A DNA stretch of 28,306 nt from CAXDOZ01 sp963991145 (GCA_963991145.1 CAXDOZ010000020.1:1-28306); one strand, 5' to 3'. Shown: positions 16,517 through 25,048, counted from the first letter of the stretch. The notes: generated from the letters alone by a model not told the origin. Made by a program: numbers and translations.

Positions 16517-17587
16517 ATGCTAGATAAGTTAGAGGAAATACACATTCGATTTGAGGAGGTTGGGCAGTTAATTACTGACCCGGAAGTGATCGCTGATCAA
16601 AAGCGATATGCGCAGCTTACCAAAGAGTACAAGGATTTAAAAGAGATCTCTGAAGCGAGAACAGAGTACAAGGATATTCTCAGCAATATTGATTTCAATA
16701 AAGAGCTTCTCAGCACTGAGAAGGATGATGAGATGAGGGAGATGGCAAAAGCTGAGCTTTCTGATCTGGAGGCAGCCAAAGCAAATCTTGAAGAAAGACT
16801 CAAACTATTACTCGTTCCAAAAGACCCTCAGGACGAAAAGGATGTCATGCTTGAAATTCGAGCCGGAACAGGAGGCGACGAAGCCTCGATCTTTGCCGGA
16901 GACCTGTATAAGATGTATTTGAACTACTGCGAGTCAAGAGGATGGAAGGTTGAGATCATGAATCAAAACGAGGGAACAGTTGGTGGATTCAAGGAGATCG
17001 TAATGAATGTGAAAGGAAGTAACGTCTATGGCGATCTGAAATATGAATCAGGGGTACACCGAGTTCAGCGAGTTCCAAAAACTGAATCTCAGGGACGTGT
17101 ACATACTTCTGCTGCCACTGTCGCCATCATGCCGGAGGCAGATGAAGTTGACGTAGAGATCAATACCGCGGATATTAAGGTAGATACATTCAGAGCTTCA
17201 GGAGCTGGTGGACAGCACGTAAACAAGACCGAATCAGCGGTAAGGATGACGCATCTTCCAACAGGGATCGTTGTTGAGTGCCAGGAAGGGCGTTCTCAGC
17301 TGCGAAACAGAGAGATCGCTATGACCATGCTTCGCTCCAGAATTTATGAAGCAAGCGTTCGAGAGCACGAAGAGAAGATCGCTGCGGAAAGGAAGAGTCT
17401 TGTTTCTACTGGTGATCGTTCTGCGAAGATCAGAACATACAATTACCCTCAGGGAAGGGTGACCGATCACCGTATCAATCTTACACTTTACAATCTGGAC
17501 AATGTCATGAATGGCGATATCCAGGAGATCATTGATAAGCTTAAAATGGCTGAACAGGCTGAGCGACTCAGTGAAGGAAACGACTAA
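16517..17587 (+). CDS. prfA: Peptide chain release factor 1
   Basis: Cytoplasmic factor that recognises UAA and UAG stop codons and triggers peptide release. 356 residues, the usual RF1 length. The catalytic GGQ is at about 231-233 (ASGAGGQHVNKTESAV), and the codon-recognition tripeptide is PKT at 187-189 in RVPKTESQGRVHTS, the RF1 PxT type rather than the RF2 SPF type; many RF1 have PAT here. ATG 16517 (MLDKLEEIHIRFEEV) matches the family N terminus; a TTG 27 bases upstream is rejected. It has its own promoter and is followed 2 bases after its stop by a secreted-protein gene. Confidence 0.98.
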   Translation: MLDKLEEIHIRFEEVGQLITDPEVIADQKRYAQLTKEYKDLKEISEARTEYKDILSNIDFNKELLSTEKDDEMREMAKAELSDLEAAKANLEERLKLLLVPKDPQDEKDVMLEIRAGTGGDEASIFAGDLYKMYLNYCESRGWKVEIMNQNEGTVGGFKEIVMNVKGSNVYGDLKYESGVHRVQRVPKTESQGRVHTSAATVAIMPEADEVDVEINTADIKVDTFRASGAGGQHVNKTESAVRMTHLPTGIVVECQEGRSQLRNREIAMTMLRSRIYEASVREHEEKIAAERKSLVSTGDRSAKIRTYNYPQGRVTDHRINLTLYNLDNVMNGDIQEIIDKLKMAEQAERLSEGND

Positions 17588-17589
17588 AG

Positions 17590-18555
17590 ATGAAAAAGCT
17601 CCTAACCCTCATTCTACTTGGAATCTCAGTAATCGGCTTTAGCCAGGATAAAGTAAGCTTTACCTGTTACCTGAAAGGTGGTGATGTGATTACTGGGTAT
17701 ACTACAACCCGTACTTTGCAATTCGCTACTCAATACGGAAATCTGGCTTTCCCTATTAGAAATGTAAACTCGATAGAACTTGGAATTCAAAGTCCCAAGA
17801 ATGAGGAAGCCATTATAAGTGATCTCGATCTTATTCAATTCGGAGACAGCGCTGAAGCCAACTTCCAGTTCGACAGACTCTCCCGAGGAGGAGTAGAGCT
17901 ATTGCCTGTGGTTCGAGAGTATATTCAATCACCGGGTTACAGAGCTATGCCCGGCCGAACTCTTAATGTTGGGGTATTATATGAAGTTCTCCTGGCCAGG
18001 CATGAGCAAACAAGGAACTTTAAGGAAACTGATGTGGTCTTTTTTGATGATCTCTACAGTATTGAAGGACTTTACGACTTTGAAACCATAAAGCTGGAAA
18101 CCGAATTCGGTTCTGTTGAGTTGGAGAGACTTAGAATTCAAAAGGTCGAAATAGGTATTGAAGAAGATCCTACTATTAATGCAAGAAACTTCAAGCTTCA
18201 ATCAAATCAGCACTTAACTGCTAACAAAGAGGATGGTTGGCTTAATACAGGCATTATAGTCAAAGGAGGTCAATACCTTCAGATCACTTCAGCCGGACAG
18301 ATCATGCTGGCTTCCCTAAGTAATAATATTTATACTCCGGATGGAAGTGTAAATGGGATTCCAATCAAAGGTGATGGATCAGTAACCTATGGTAATGTAG
18401 TATTCAAAATTGGAGAGCGAGGAGCCACTCAACGCGCTGGTGCAGATTTTGCCCAGGTAGTTGAAGAGACGGGTATTCTTTACCTGTCTATTTATGAAAC
18501 GGTATACAATAAAAACAACAATGGTTCTTACTCAGTAAGGGTAAGAATGGAGTAA
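17590..18555 (+). CDS. Secreted protein with C-terminal LecA (PA-IL)-like domain
   Basis: A 321-residue exported protein with signal peptide MKKLLTLILLGISVIGFSQ. The N-terminal half contains two similar units, GYTTTRTLQFATQYGNLAFP to SIELGI (about 37-66) and a second near LETEFGSVELERLRIQKVEI (about 171-190), each a short strand-rich module ending in a hydrophobic-Glu-hydrophobic-Gly/Ile pattern. From about 210 to the end the pattern GIIVKGGQYLQITSAGQIML, then VVFKIG, then GILYLSIYETVYNKNNNGSY-SVRV resembles the PA-IL/LecA galactose-lectin fold. Calcium and sugar ligands cannot be assigned by eye. It begins 2 bases after prfA, so it is likely translated from the same transcript. Function inferred: envelope or secreted carbohydrate-binding protein. 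Confidence 0.82.
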   Translation: MKKLLTLILLGISVIGFSQDKVSFTCYLKGGDVITGYTTTRTLQFATQYGNLAFPIRNVNSIELGIQSPKNEEAIISDLDLIQFGDSAEANFQFDRLSRGGVELLPVVREYIQSPGYRAMPGRTLNVGVLYEVLLARHEQTRNFKETDVVFFDDLYSIEGLYDFETIKLETEFGSVELERLRIQKVEIGIEEDPTINARNFKLQSNQHLTANKEDGWLNTGIIVKGGQYLQITSAGQIMLASLSNNIYTPDGSVNGIPIKGDGSVTYGNVVFKIGERGATQRAGADFAQVVEETGILYLSIYETVYNKNNNGSYSVRVRME

Positions 18556-18559
18556 GTTT

Positions 18560-19702
18560 TTAATTCTCTGCAGCTAAAAGCTCTTTCACTTTTGCCTCTA
18601 AGGCAGCTCCTTTTAAACCCTTTGCTACAATCTTTCCATCCTGATCAAGGAGATAGGTATTAGGGATGGATGAGACCTTATATTCTTTACAGGGAACACA
18701 TCCCCAGCCCTTGAGATCTGAAACATGCGTCCAGGTCAATTTGTCTGCGATGATCGCCTTTTTCCACGCACCGGCATTCTTATCTAAGCTCACTCCAAGG
18801 ATTTCAAATCCCTGATCTTTATAGGTATTGTAAAGAGCCACCACAGATGGATTAGCTCTTCTACATGGGCCGCACCAGCTCGCCCAGAAATCGATCAATA
18901 AAACTTTTCCTTTGAACTCTTCAAGATTGTGTTCAACTCCTGATGTATCATTTAGAACGATCTCCGGCGGCACTGCCCCGATTGATAATCTTCCAACCTT
19001 GGCTACCCAATTCTCTACCAGGATCGTGTATTTATATTCGGGCTGATACTTTCTAAGACTGTCGAGTTCAGCCTTTACATATGGAAAGAGATTCTCGTCT
19101 CTTAAATACCTGGCAATGATCCAACCTGAAACTGGTGACTCCTGGTTATTGGAGATGAAGTTCTGCATGTGATTTAATCTCTCCTGACCTTTCGCTGCAA
19201 AAGCACCTCTGTACTGGTTGGCGAGTTGATTATTTCCCTGGCCTACAGCCTGATTGTATGCGTTTTGAATCTGACCCTGCTCTTGCTGGAAATTCATGTC
19301 TGCAAGTTGAAACTCCATGAACTTATCATGCGAAGCCGAACCGGAAACAAAGGCCTCATTGAATCTTTCCAGATTGAATTGAAGTGTGATCTCAGAATTC
19401 TCAATAAAGACCTGTACAAGTTTTTTCTTTCTATTATCCACCTGGAAATAGAATAGCTCTGGATGCTCAACCGAGCCGGTGAATTGAAACTTACCATCAA
19501 CAACATTTACCGTATCATAAGGCTGAATCTGAAAATTCACAGCACGCTGCATGTACACGATACCTGTATCGTAGTTTTCGATCGTACCATTGAGGGTAAA
19601 TGATTCACCCTGATCTGTTTTATCTTTTCTCCCCGGCTCAGCAGAGCTTATTATTGGCAGGGAAACAAGGAATACCAGTAGGATTGTCAAATTCCGGATC
19701 AT
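18560..19702 (-). CDS. TlpA/ResA-type thiol-disulfide oxidoreductase with N-terminal DUF4369-like domain
   Basis: A 380-residue envelope protein: signal peptide about 1-21, a DUF4369-like beta domain at about 33-125 (SFTLNGTIENYDTGIVYMQR), a helical linker, then a thioredoxin-fold domain from about 243 with the active site FWASWCGPCRR (Cys277, Cys280) and cis-Pro347 (SSIPNTYLL). It probably reduces disulfides of envelope proteins or apocytochromes. A second CXXC, Cys335-Cys338 in GWGCVPCKEYKVSS, occurs between the active site and the cis-proline. There is no lipobox at the signal peptide end (ISSAEP). The gene is 149 bases downstream of the preceding minus-strand gene, so it probably has its own promoter; TAATTTG (19731-19737 on the minus strand) is a weak -7 candidate. 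It ends 4 bases from a convergent gene. Confidence 0.93.
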   Translation of the reverse strand: MIRNLTILLVFLVSLPIISSAEPGRKDKTDQGESFTLNGTIENYDTGIVYMQRAVNFQIQPYDTVNVVDGKFQFTGSVEHPELFYFQVDNRKKKLVQVFIENSEITLQFNLERFNEAFVSGSASHDKFMEFQLADMNFQQEQGQIQNAYNQAVGQGNNQLANQYRGAFAAKGQERLNHMQNFISNNQESPVSGWIIARYLRDENLFPYVKAELDSLRKYQPEYKYTILVENWVAKVGRLSIGAVPPEIVLNDTSGVEHNLEEFKGKVLLIDFWASWCGPCRRANPSVVALYNTYKDQGFEILGVSLDKNAGAWKKAIIADKLTWTHVSDLKGWGCVPCKEYKVSSIPNTYLLDQDGKIVAKGLKGAALEAKVKELLAAEN

Positions 19703-19851
19703 AACTCTTTCTTTATATTCTACAGAGATGCAAATTAGGCCAATTATCCATTAAAGGTCTTTAGCAAAAGGCATTTAACAGATATTAGATATCAACCAGA
19801 AATCTCTCAAATGATTAAATCAACTACAATTAGCAGGCCTGAGTTCAATTA

Positions 19852-20820
19852 CTAAGGGCTAACGAGGAATAGATTCCCATCTCTGTCGCCAACCAGCACA
19901 TCATCGCGCCTTAAAACTGAGAGGCTGGTAAACCAGGTATCAGAAATGCGAGTAACTACCGCCCAGGTTCTTCCTCCATCCACGCTGCGAAACAGATCTC
20001 CTCTGTCTCCACAGGCATATCCAATTTCGCGGGTAAGGAACTCAATATCATTTAATATCCTTCTGGCTGCAAATGGCTTACTCTTCGGATAGGTCACCCT
20101 CCAGTTTTCACCTCCATCAAAGGTGTATCTGATTGAGCCTTGCCCTCCGCATGCATGCCCGGTATCAGCAGAGAAGAAGTAAAGTCCTGTAAAGTTTTCG
20201 CCTCCGGCGGATGTTGGTTCCCAGCTAAGACCGGCATTAGTAGTTTTGAAAATGAAGCCATAACTGGCCAGGTAACCTACAGATGGATCAGGGAAGAAGA
20301 TGTCCCTGAAAGTTCGATCTGATTCAAAGATCAATTCCCAGTTTTGTCCTCCATCTCTTGTCTCAAACAGTTGCCCAAAATCGTATTCATCCCCTGTTGC
20401 GGCATATCCTCGCAATTCATCAAAGAAGAAAAGTGCATTGATGTTTCTCGAGCTGTCGATCCTGCCGAGATCCCAATTGATCCCACCGTCGGTGGACCGG
20501 GCGAAGAGTCCGTTTTGTCCTCCGAGGTAGAAGTTTTGATCATCCAGAACGAATAGATCGTAGAATGGCTCATTCGCAATCACTTCAACTCTCCAGGTTG
20601 TATTCTGTATAGAGGCATTGGCTATGTATCCCAACTCGTCATTCTCCCCTCCAGTGATCCAGATACTACTGTCGGAATTGATAAACTCAATACTATTTAT
20701 ATCGTAGTTCAAACCTGGCCCAATGGGTGTCCACTGTCTTCTGATTGGAGGTGGGCCACAAGCCTCGAGGAAAGTGCAAGCAAAAAGGAAAACTATAATT
20801 CTACTCCACCACATCCTCAA
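19852..20820 (-). CDS. BNR/Ycf48-like beta-propeller lipoprotein
   Basis: A 322-residue lipoprotein with signal peptide and lipobox LEAC (Cys21, followed by GPPPIRRQW). At least five BNR/Asp-box repeats are visible: STDGGINWDLG, TRDGGQNWELI, TTNAGLSWEPT, TFDGGENWRVT and SVDGGRTWAVV, giving a six- or seven-bladed propeller of the Ycf48/oxidoreductase-like type. No catalytic residue is apparent, and such proteins are often assembly or adhesion factors. The start overlaps the aminotransferase end by 20 bases; ATG 20814 is an alternative that keeps the same signal peptide. The overlap indicates co-transcription with the aminotransferase. Confidence 0.9.
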   Translation of the reverse strand: MRMWWSRIIVFLFACTFLEACGPPPIRRQWTPIGPGLNYDINSIEFINSDSSIWITGGENDELGYIANASIQNTTWRVEVIANEPFYDLFVLDDQNFYLGGQNGLFARSTDGGINWDLGRIDSSRNINALFFFDELRGYAATGDEYDFGQLFETRDGGQNWELIFESDRTFRDIFFPDPSVGYLASYGFIFKTTNAGLSWEPTSAGGENFTGLYFFSADTGHACGGQGSIRYTFDGGENWRVTYPKSKPFAARRILNDIEFLTREIGYACGDRGDLFRSVDGGRTWAVVTRISDTWFTSLSVLRRDDVLVGDRDGNLFLVSP

Positions 20821-21991
20821 TAGCTTTCAAGATCAGGCCGCAGGCCTCTTTAATTTCTTCCTCTGTAATAATAAGTGGAGGAGAGATCCTCAAACAATTA
20901 TCTGCAAACAAGAACCAATCTGTGATTATCCCTCTTTTTGCGCAGGCATCAATGATCGCTTTGTTGGTCTCGAAGTTTTCAAACTCAAGCGCCATCAGGA
21001 ATCCAAAATGTCTGAATCGCTTTATGGCCTTGTGCTGAAGTAGTTCTCTGAAAAGCTCATTCTTTCGAGAGACCTGATCAAATAAATTCTCTTCCAGGAT
21101 AAATTCCATTCCTGCCTGTCCGGCAGCACATGATACCGGATGCCCACCAAAGGTGGTAATATGTCCCAGGTATGGATTCTCGATCAATACCTGCATCTTC
21201 TCATGATTGGCTATAAATGCACCTAATGGCATTCCACCTCCAAGTGCCTTCGCTGTCAATAAAACATCAGGCTCTATTCCAAAGTGCTGAAATGCCCAAA
21301 GCTTTCCTGTTCTTCCCATACCGGCCTGTATCTCGTCAAGGATCAGGAGTGCTCCTGTCTCATCGCATTTGGCTCTCAAGGCATTCATATACTCCTGAGA
21401 GGGCGGAGTGATGCCAGATTCAGCTTGAATAGTCTCAAAGATCACTGCAGCTGTTCTACAGCTGATTTTTTCGAGATCCGGCAGATGACCGTAATTCAAT
21501 TCCAGGTTTCCAGGGATCAGGGGGCGGTAATTACTTCTAAAGTATTCGCTTCCGATTACACTTAAAGCTCCCATGGTTGAACCGTGGTAACTATTTTTCA
21601 TGTGCGCAATTTCGGTGCGGCCGGTATATCGCTTAGCGAGCTTTAATGCACCCTCTGCCGCTTCGGCACCAGAGCTAACGAAATAGACATTATCCAGTTT
21701 CTCGGGTAAAGTGGAGCAGATCAATTCTGCATATCGGGCCTGTGTCCCAACAGCAAATTCACCATATACCATCACATGCATATGCTTTGATGCCTGTTCC
21801 TGAACAGCCTTTACCACCTTTGGATTTGAATGGCCAATGCTGCTAACGGAGATCCCACTGATCAGATCGATCAGCTTGTTTCCATCTGTATCAAAGAGAT
21901 AAATTCCTTCACCTCTCTCAATATCCAATAGTGGTGGGATGTCGCTGGTTTGAGCGACGTGTTTTAGAAATAACTGCCGTGTTCCGAGCAT
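20801..21991 (-). CDS. Class III PLP-dependent aminotransferase (acetylornithine/ornithine-type family)
   Basis: Cytoplasmic pyridoxal-phosphate enzyme, 396 residues. Class III signature: SSGAEAAEGALKLAKRYTGR at 107-125, ILDEIQAGMGRTG with Asp219 binding the PLP ring nitrogen, the PLP lysine Lys248 in TAKALGGGMPLGAF, and HITTFGGHPVSCAAG at the C-terminal side. The closest recollection is the acetylornithine/ornithine/succinylornithine aminotransferase group; the true substrate cannot be told apart by eye and no arginine-pathway neighbours are present. It starts 19 bases after a secreted copper-enzyme gene and overlaps the downstream propeller gene by 20 bases, so it is part of a three-gene minus-strand operon. 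Confidence 0.92.
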   Translation of the reverse strand: MLGTRQLFLKHVAQTSDIPPLLDIERGEGIYLFDTDGNKLIDLISGISVSSIGHSNPKVVKAVQEQASKHMHVMVYGEFAVGTQARYAELICSTLPEKLDNVYFVSSGAEAAEGALKLAKRYTGRTEIAHMKNSYHGSTMGALSVIGSEYFRSNYRPLIPGNLELNYGHLPDLEKISCRTAAVIFETIQAESGITPPSQEYMNALRAKCDETGALLILDEIQAGMGRTGKLWAFQHFGIEPDVLLTAKALGGGMPLGAFIANHEKMQVLIENPYLGHITTFGGHPVSCAAGQAGMEFILEENLFDQVSRKNELFRELLQHKAIKRFRHFGFLMALEFENFETNKAIIDACAKRGIITDWFLFADNCLRISPPLIITEEEIKEACGLILKAIEDVVE

Positions 21992-22010
21992 CGCCCGAAG
22001 TTACAAAAGG

Positions 22011-23675
22011 CTATCTGAACTGAACCTTACTCCTTGCCGCTCTTCCATCATCTGTGAAGAGTTGTAGAATGTAATTCCCAGGTTGGATGTTCTCCCTTTC
22101 AAGTCGGTATTGGATGTTACCGGGCTCAATATTGAAATACTTATGAACTCTTCCGTCCATTCCAATGATCTGCCCCTCGATTGACGATTCTGACAGTTCA
22201 GCAAGGTCAAGCATCATGAAATCACTGGCCGGATTAGGATAAACCTCAACGCTGGCCTGGTTAAGTGGTCTTCTGATCCCTGTTGTTAGATCAACTCCGG
22301 TAGTGTCGAATAGGAAGAAAACCAAAGTTACCATCATCTCATCATTACTAGTTTCTCCCCAGGTAACAGAGGAAGGACCATTGTTTTTATACTTCGCTTC
22401 AGCTACAAGTCCTCTATTCAATGTCGTTTGAAGGAAGGGCTCATAATAGCGTGTTGGTGGATGCTGATAATCGTAATTCTCCGTTTGACAGCCAGGTACG
22501 CCACCAGGGCAACCGGCATCGAAAACCATAGCTCCAGGATTTCCCTGAGGGTCTGAATTGTATAAGTTGAAATCAGTTCCATACTGGTGAGTATGAGAAG
22601 TCAATCCCCAGATCCAGATCGGAATAGGTAGGCTGGCAAATTTTATATGCTGGGAGAATGTCTGTTCCTGATTATTGTTTGGAATGAAGATGTTGTAATT
22701 CGGAATGATCTCCGATTCCATTGTTTGATTTGCTGTGCCGGTTGGCTGAGTGTAAACGTTGATGTATACGTCACATCCGGTAGTGTAAGTAGTAGAGTAA
22801 TTGATGTAATGTGAATTGAGATCAAGAACAGTATTGGCCTCCCAATCGAAAGCTGTCCCACTTGGGAGTTCAACAGCTTCAGAGAACTGAACTGCGTTCA
22901 CGATCTTGGTGTAATAATGAGCATTATCTACTCTTAGTCCTGGCCCTTTATTTGAATCTTCTCCCGGGCGATATTTCCAAAGAATAAAGTGGTGTGAATA
23001 GGTGCCCATCACAGTCTCGATCTTATGAACCTCTAGATCATTTGGAAGATTAGTCTCATACTTTTGAAAGAATTCAACCTCATCCTGCAATTGGCCTGGT
23101 GTTGATGGAGGGAGAATAAAAGGACCCATATGAATTTGAAATCCTTCTCCGGCAGGAGGAGGCATTGGAATCTGGCTAAGAGAATTGAAGCCATTTGGAC
23201 CGTGGTAATCTGCAATTAAAGCTGTATCGATCACGATTCCCGTTTGAGGAGCTCCATACATGATCCATTGACGAATCAACTCGATCTCTTCATTTTCAAG
23301 AGGATTGCCTACTGATGGCATTTCATCTCCTTCACCCATATCCAGATCTACCTCAATAGCCAGGTTGTTATTGATCTTTCTGAAAAGGAAGCTTTCGTAT
23401 GGCTGACCAGCATAAACCAATTGATGATTCTTACCTGCTGAAACTGGGTTGCTTGGCGTTACTCCAACAAGATTATTGTAAACATCAGCTTTTCTCACTG
23501 CCGGGGATGCTCCCGTTCCTTCTAAGTCAAGTGATCCGGCCTGAGCTGCATTGCTGTGGCAACCGGATGTTGCACAGGAACTCTGGAGTAGGTTATAAAC
23601 CTGGTCATAAGTTGATTGGGCTTGAGTAGTATAGAATAGGGAAATGGAGATCAGGAGGGTAAGAGCCTGCTTCAT
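22011..23675 (-). CDS. Secreted cytochrome / copper type II monooxygenase-like (PHM/DBM fold) protein with T9SS type A tail
   Basis: A 554-residue exported multidomain protein. Signal peptide 1-20; c-type heme domain with CX4CH (Cys34, Cys39, His40; SSCATSGCHS) and a likely distal Met119 (GDEMPS) followed by the cytochrome-like IRQWIMYGAP; a core resembling copper type II ascorbate-dependent monooxygenases; and a T9SS type A sorting domain from about 475 (VEVYPNPASDF to end). All candidate copper ligands are present: His228-His229 (YSHHFILWKY), His289 (LNSHYIN), His361 and His363 (SHTHQYG), and Met447 or Met448 (NDEMM). Known for the family: PHM/DBM hydroxylate C-H bonds using copper and a reductant. 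Inferred: the heme domain may feed electrons. Substrate unknown. Confidence 0.85.
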   Translation of the reverse strand: MKQALTLLISISLFYTTQAQSTYDQVYNLLQSSCATSGCHSNAAQAGSLDLEGTGASPAVRKADVYNNLVGVTPSNPVSAGKNHQLVYAGQPYESFLFRKINNNLAIEVDLDMGEGDEMPSVGNPLENEEIELIRQWIMYGAPQTGIVIDTALIADYHGPNGFNSLSQIPMPPPAGEGFQIHMGPFILPPSTPGQLQDEVEFFQKYETNLPNDLEVHKIETVMGTYSHHFILWKYRPGEDSNKGPGLRVDNAHYYTKIVNAVQFSEAVELPSGTAFDWEANTVLDLNSHYINYSTTYTTGCDVYINVYTQPTGTANQTMESEIIPNYNIFIPNNNQEQTFSQHIKFASLPIPIWIWGLTSHTHQYGTDFNLYNSDPQGNPGAMVFDAGCPGGVPGCQTENYDYQHPPTRYYEPFLQTTLNRGLVAEAKYKNNGPSSVTWGETSNDEMMVTLVFFLFDTTGVDLTTGIRRPLNQASVEVYPNPASDFMMLDLAELSESSIEGQIIGMDGRVHKYFNIEPGNIQYRLERENIQPGNYILQLFTDDGRAARSKVQFR

Positions 23676-23719
23676 GTTTTGGGTTTTGTTCTAAGTTAAT
23701 GCTTGTTGGGTAGGGAAAC

Positions 23720-23735
23720 TGCAAACTACCTGCCA
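23720..23735 (-). promoter_or_regulatory. Candidate sigma-54 promoter of the copper monooxygenase-like gene
   Basis: On the minus strand TGGCAGGTAGTTTGCA matches the sigma-54 -24/-12 pattern (TGGCA-N6-TTGCA) with the invariant GG-N10-GC spacing. Transcription would start near 23709, leaving a leader of about 34 bases before ATG 23675. The same bases contain TAGTTTG, a possible housekeeping -7 box with TTGTTG 22 bases upstream, so the two readings compete. Confidence 0.45.
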
Positions 23736-23849
23736 TAAATGACAGATATTCAACAAGTATGTACGAAGTAGAAGCATTTTCGGTTGCCTCTGTCATTCTT
23801 TCCACATGGGTAGAAATCAGTTCATTGGGTCTATTTCAATATCTTCGCC

Positions 23850-23915
23850 ATGACCAAAAAGGCTCCTTTATTTCATGGGAATAATTCACTCCTCCCTCCT
23901 CTATATCCGTTTTAA
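23850..23915 (+). other. Short 21-codon open frame overlapping the sulfotransferase 5' end
   Basis: ATG at 23850 opens a frame MTKKAPLFHGNNSLLPPLYP-F that ends at TAA 23913-23915 after overlapping the sulfotransferase start by 41 bases in another frame. It could be the true N terminus with a one-base frameshift, a leader peptide, or chance. No SD site is visible before either ATG. Confidence 0.25.
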
Positions 23916-25032
23916 AGTTTTGTTCCAGATGATCTATCTGAACATCTTTAAGCACTTCAGCTTCAGACGCCTGATCTTCACCAGTCTTTTGGTCCTCATT
24001 TGCATCTTCTATTGGGCATTGATTCTCTTTTTTAGAATACTGGATGAGATCTTTTTCTTCGGGTACAGGAAGTCGAAAGTGAAAAAGCCGGTCTTTATCA
24101 TAAGTAATCCGCGAAGCGGTACAACATACATGCATAGGTTACTCTGCCTCGACGAAGATCGATTTGCTTACACACTTTTATACCATACGCTATTGCCATC
24201 AATCACCTTCATTAAGCTGGTTGATGTCATTAGTTGGATCGATCGCAGGGTAGGAGGCTTCGGGCGCAAGTTTGCAGATTGGATCGATAAGGTCGCCTTC
24301 GGCGGATGGAGTAATGTGCATCCAATGGGAATCAATCAAAGTGAAGAAGATGAAGGACTTTACTTCTTTGCAATGATCAGTCCTGCTCTGGGTTTGGTTT
24401 GTCCATTCTTTGATCAGTTCAAGGACATTCAATTCCCCGATCGCCTTCCTGAAAGAGACAAGAAGATGATCCAGAACTTCTATGGAAACACTGTGAAGAG
24501 ATGGATGTACTGTATGGGAACAGATAAAGTTTATCTGGCTAAATCTGTGATGTCAACTGGTCGATTCCATATTCTGCTAAATGAGTTTCCGGATGCCAGG
24601 ATCGTATATCTGATCAGAACTCCGATGAAAGCAGTACCGAGCTTCGCTTCGATGTTCACGGCGACATGGCCATGGCTAAGTCCTGATATTCCGTTAAAGA
24701 GCCCTGAAGGGAAGTCCTGGTGTGAGTTGGCAGTAAATTACTATTCGTATTTCTATGAGCAGAAGGATGTTCTGGCTCCAGAGAACTTTTACACGGTCAG
24801 GTATGAGGATCTGGTAGAAGAACCAAAGGAAACTGTGGAAGGGATCTATGACCACTTCAACATCGAGATTACACCTAAATTCAGGGAACAATTGGAAAAA
24901 ATCACTGTTCGAAGTCGTAATTATAAAAGCAAACACAAGTATGCTTTAGAGGATTACGACATGACTCCTGCCGAGGTATACGAACCATTAAAAGATCTTT
25001 TTGCCGAATTCAAATTCGATCCCAAACCCTAA
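23875..25032 (+). CDS. Membrane-anchored sulfotransferase
   Basis: A 385-residue PAPS-dependent sulfotransferase (Sulfotransferase_3-like). A hydrophobic N-terminal region at about 13-62 includes one or two membrane segments, then the 5'-phosphosulfate loop FIISNPRSGTTYMHRLL (74-90), then the 3'-phosphate-binding element ARIVYLIRTPMKAVPSF with Arg248 and Ser256. The C terminus ends in the family-like YEDLVEEPKETVEGIYDHF and KYALEDYDM. It transfers sulfate to a hydroxyl of an unknown acceptor, probably a lipid given the membrane anchor and the neighbouring reductase. Start ATG 23875 is the only in-frame start after a stop at 23851, but an out-of-frame ATG 25 bases upstream leaves some doubt about the N terminus. 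Confidence 0.9.
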   Translation: MGIIHSSLLYIRFKVLFQMIYLNIFKHFSFRRLIFTSLLVLICIFYWALILFFRILDEIFFFGYRKSKVKKPVFIISNPRSGTTYMHRLLCLDEDRFAYTLLYHTLLPSITFIKLVDVISWIDRRVGGFGRKFADWIDKVAFGGWSNVHPMGINQSEEDEGLYFFAMISPALGLVCPFFDQFKDIQFPDRLPERDKKMIQNFYGNTVKRWMYCMGTDKVYLAKSVMSTGRFHILLNEFPDARIVYLIRTPMKAVPSFASMFTATWPWLSPDIPLKSPEGKSWCELAVNYYSYFYEQKDVLAPENFYTVRYEDLVEEPKETVEGIYDHFNIEITPKFREQLEKITVRSRNYKSKHKYALEDYDMTPAEVYEPLKDLFAEFKFDPKP

Positions 25033-25048
25033 TCAATAATTACATTTT

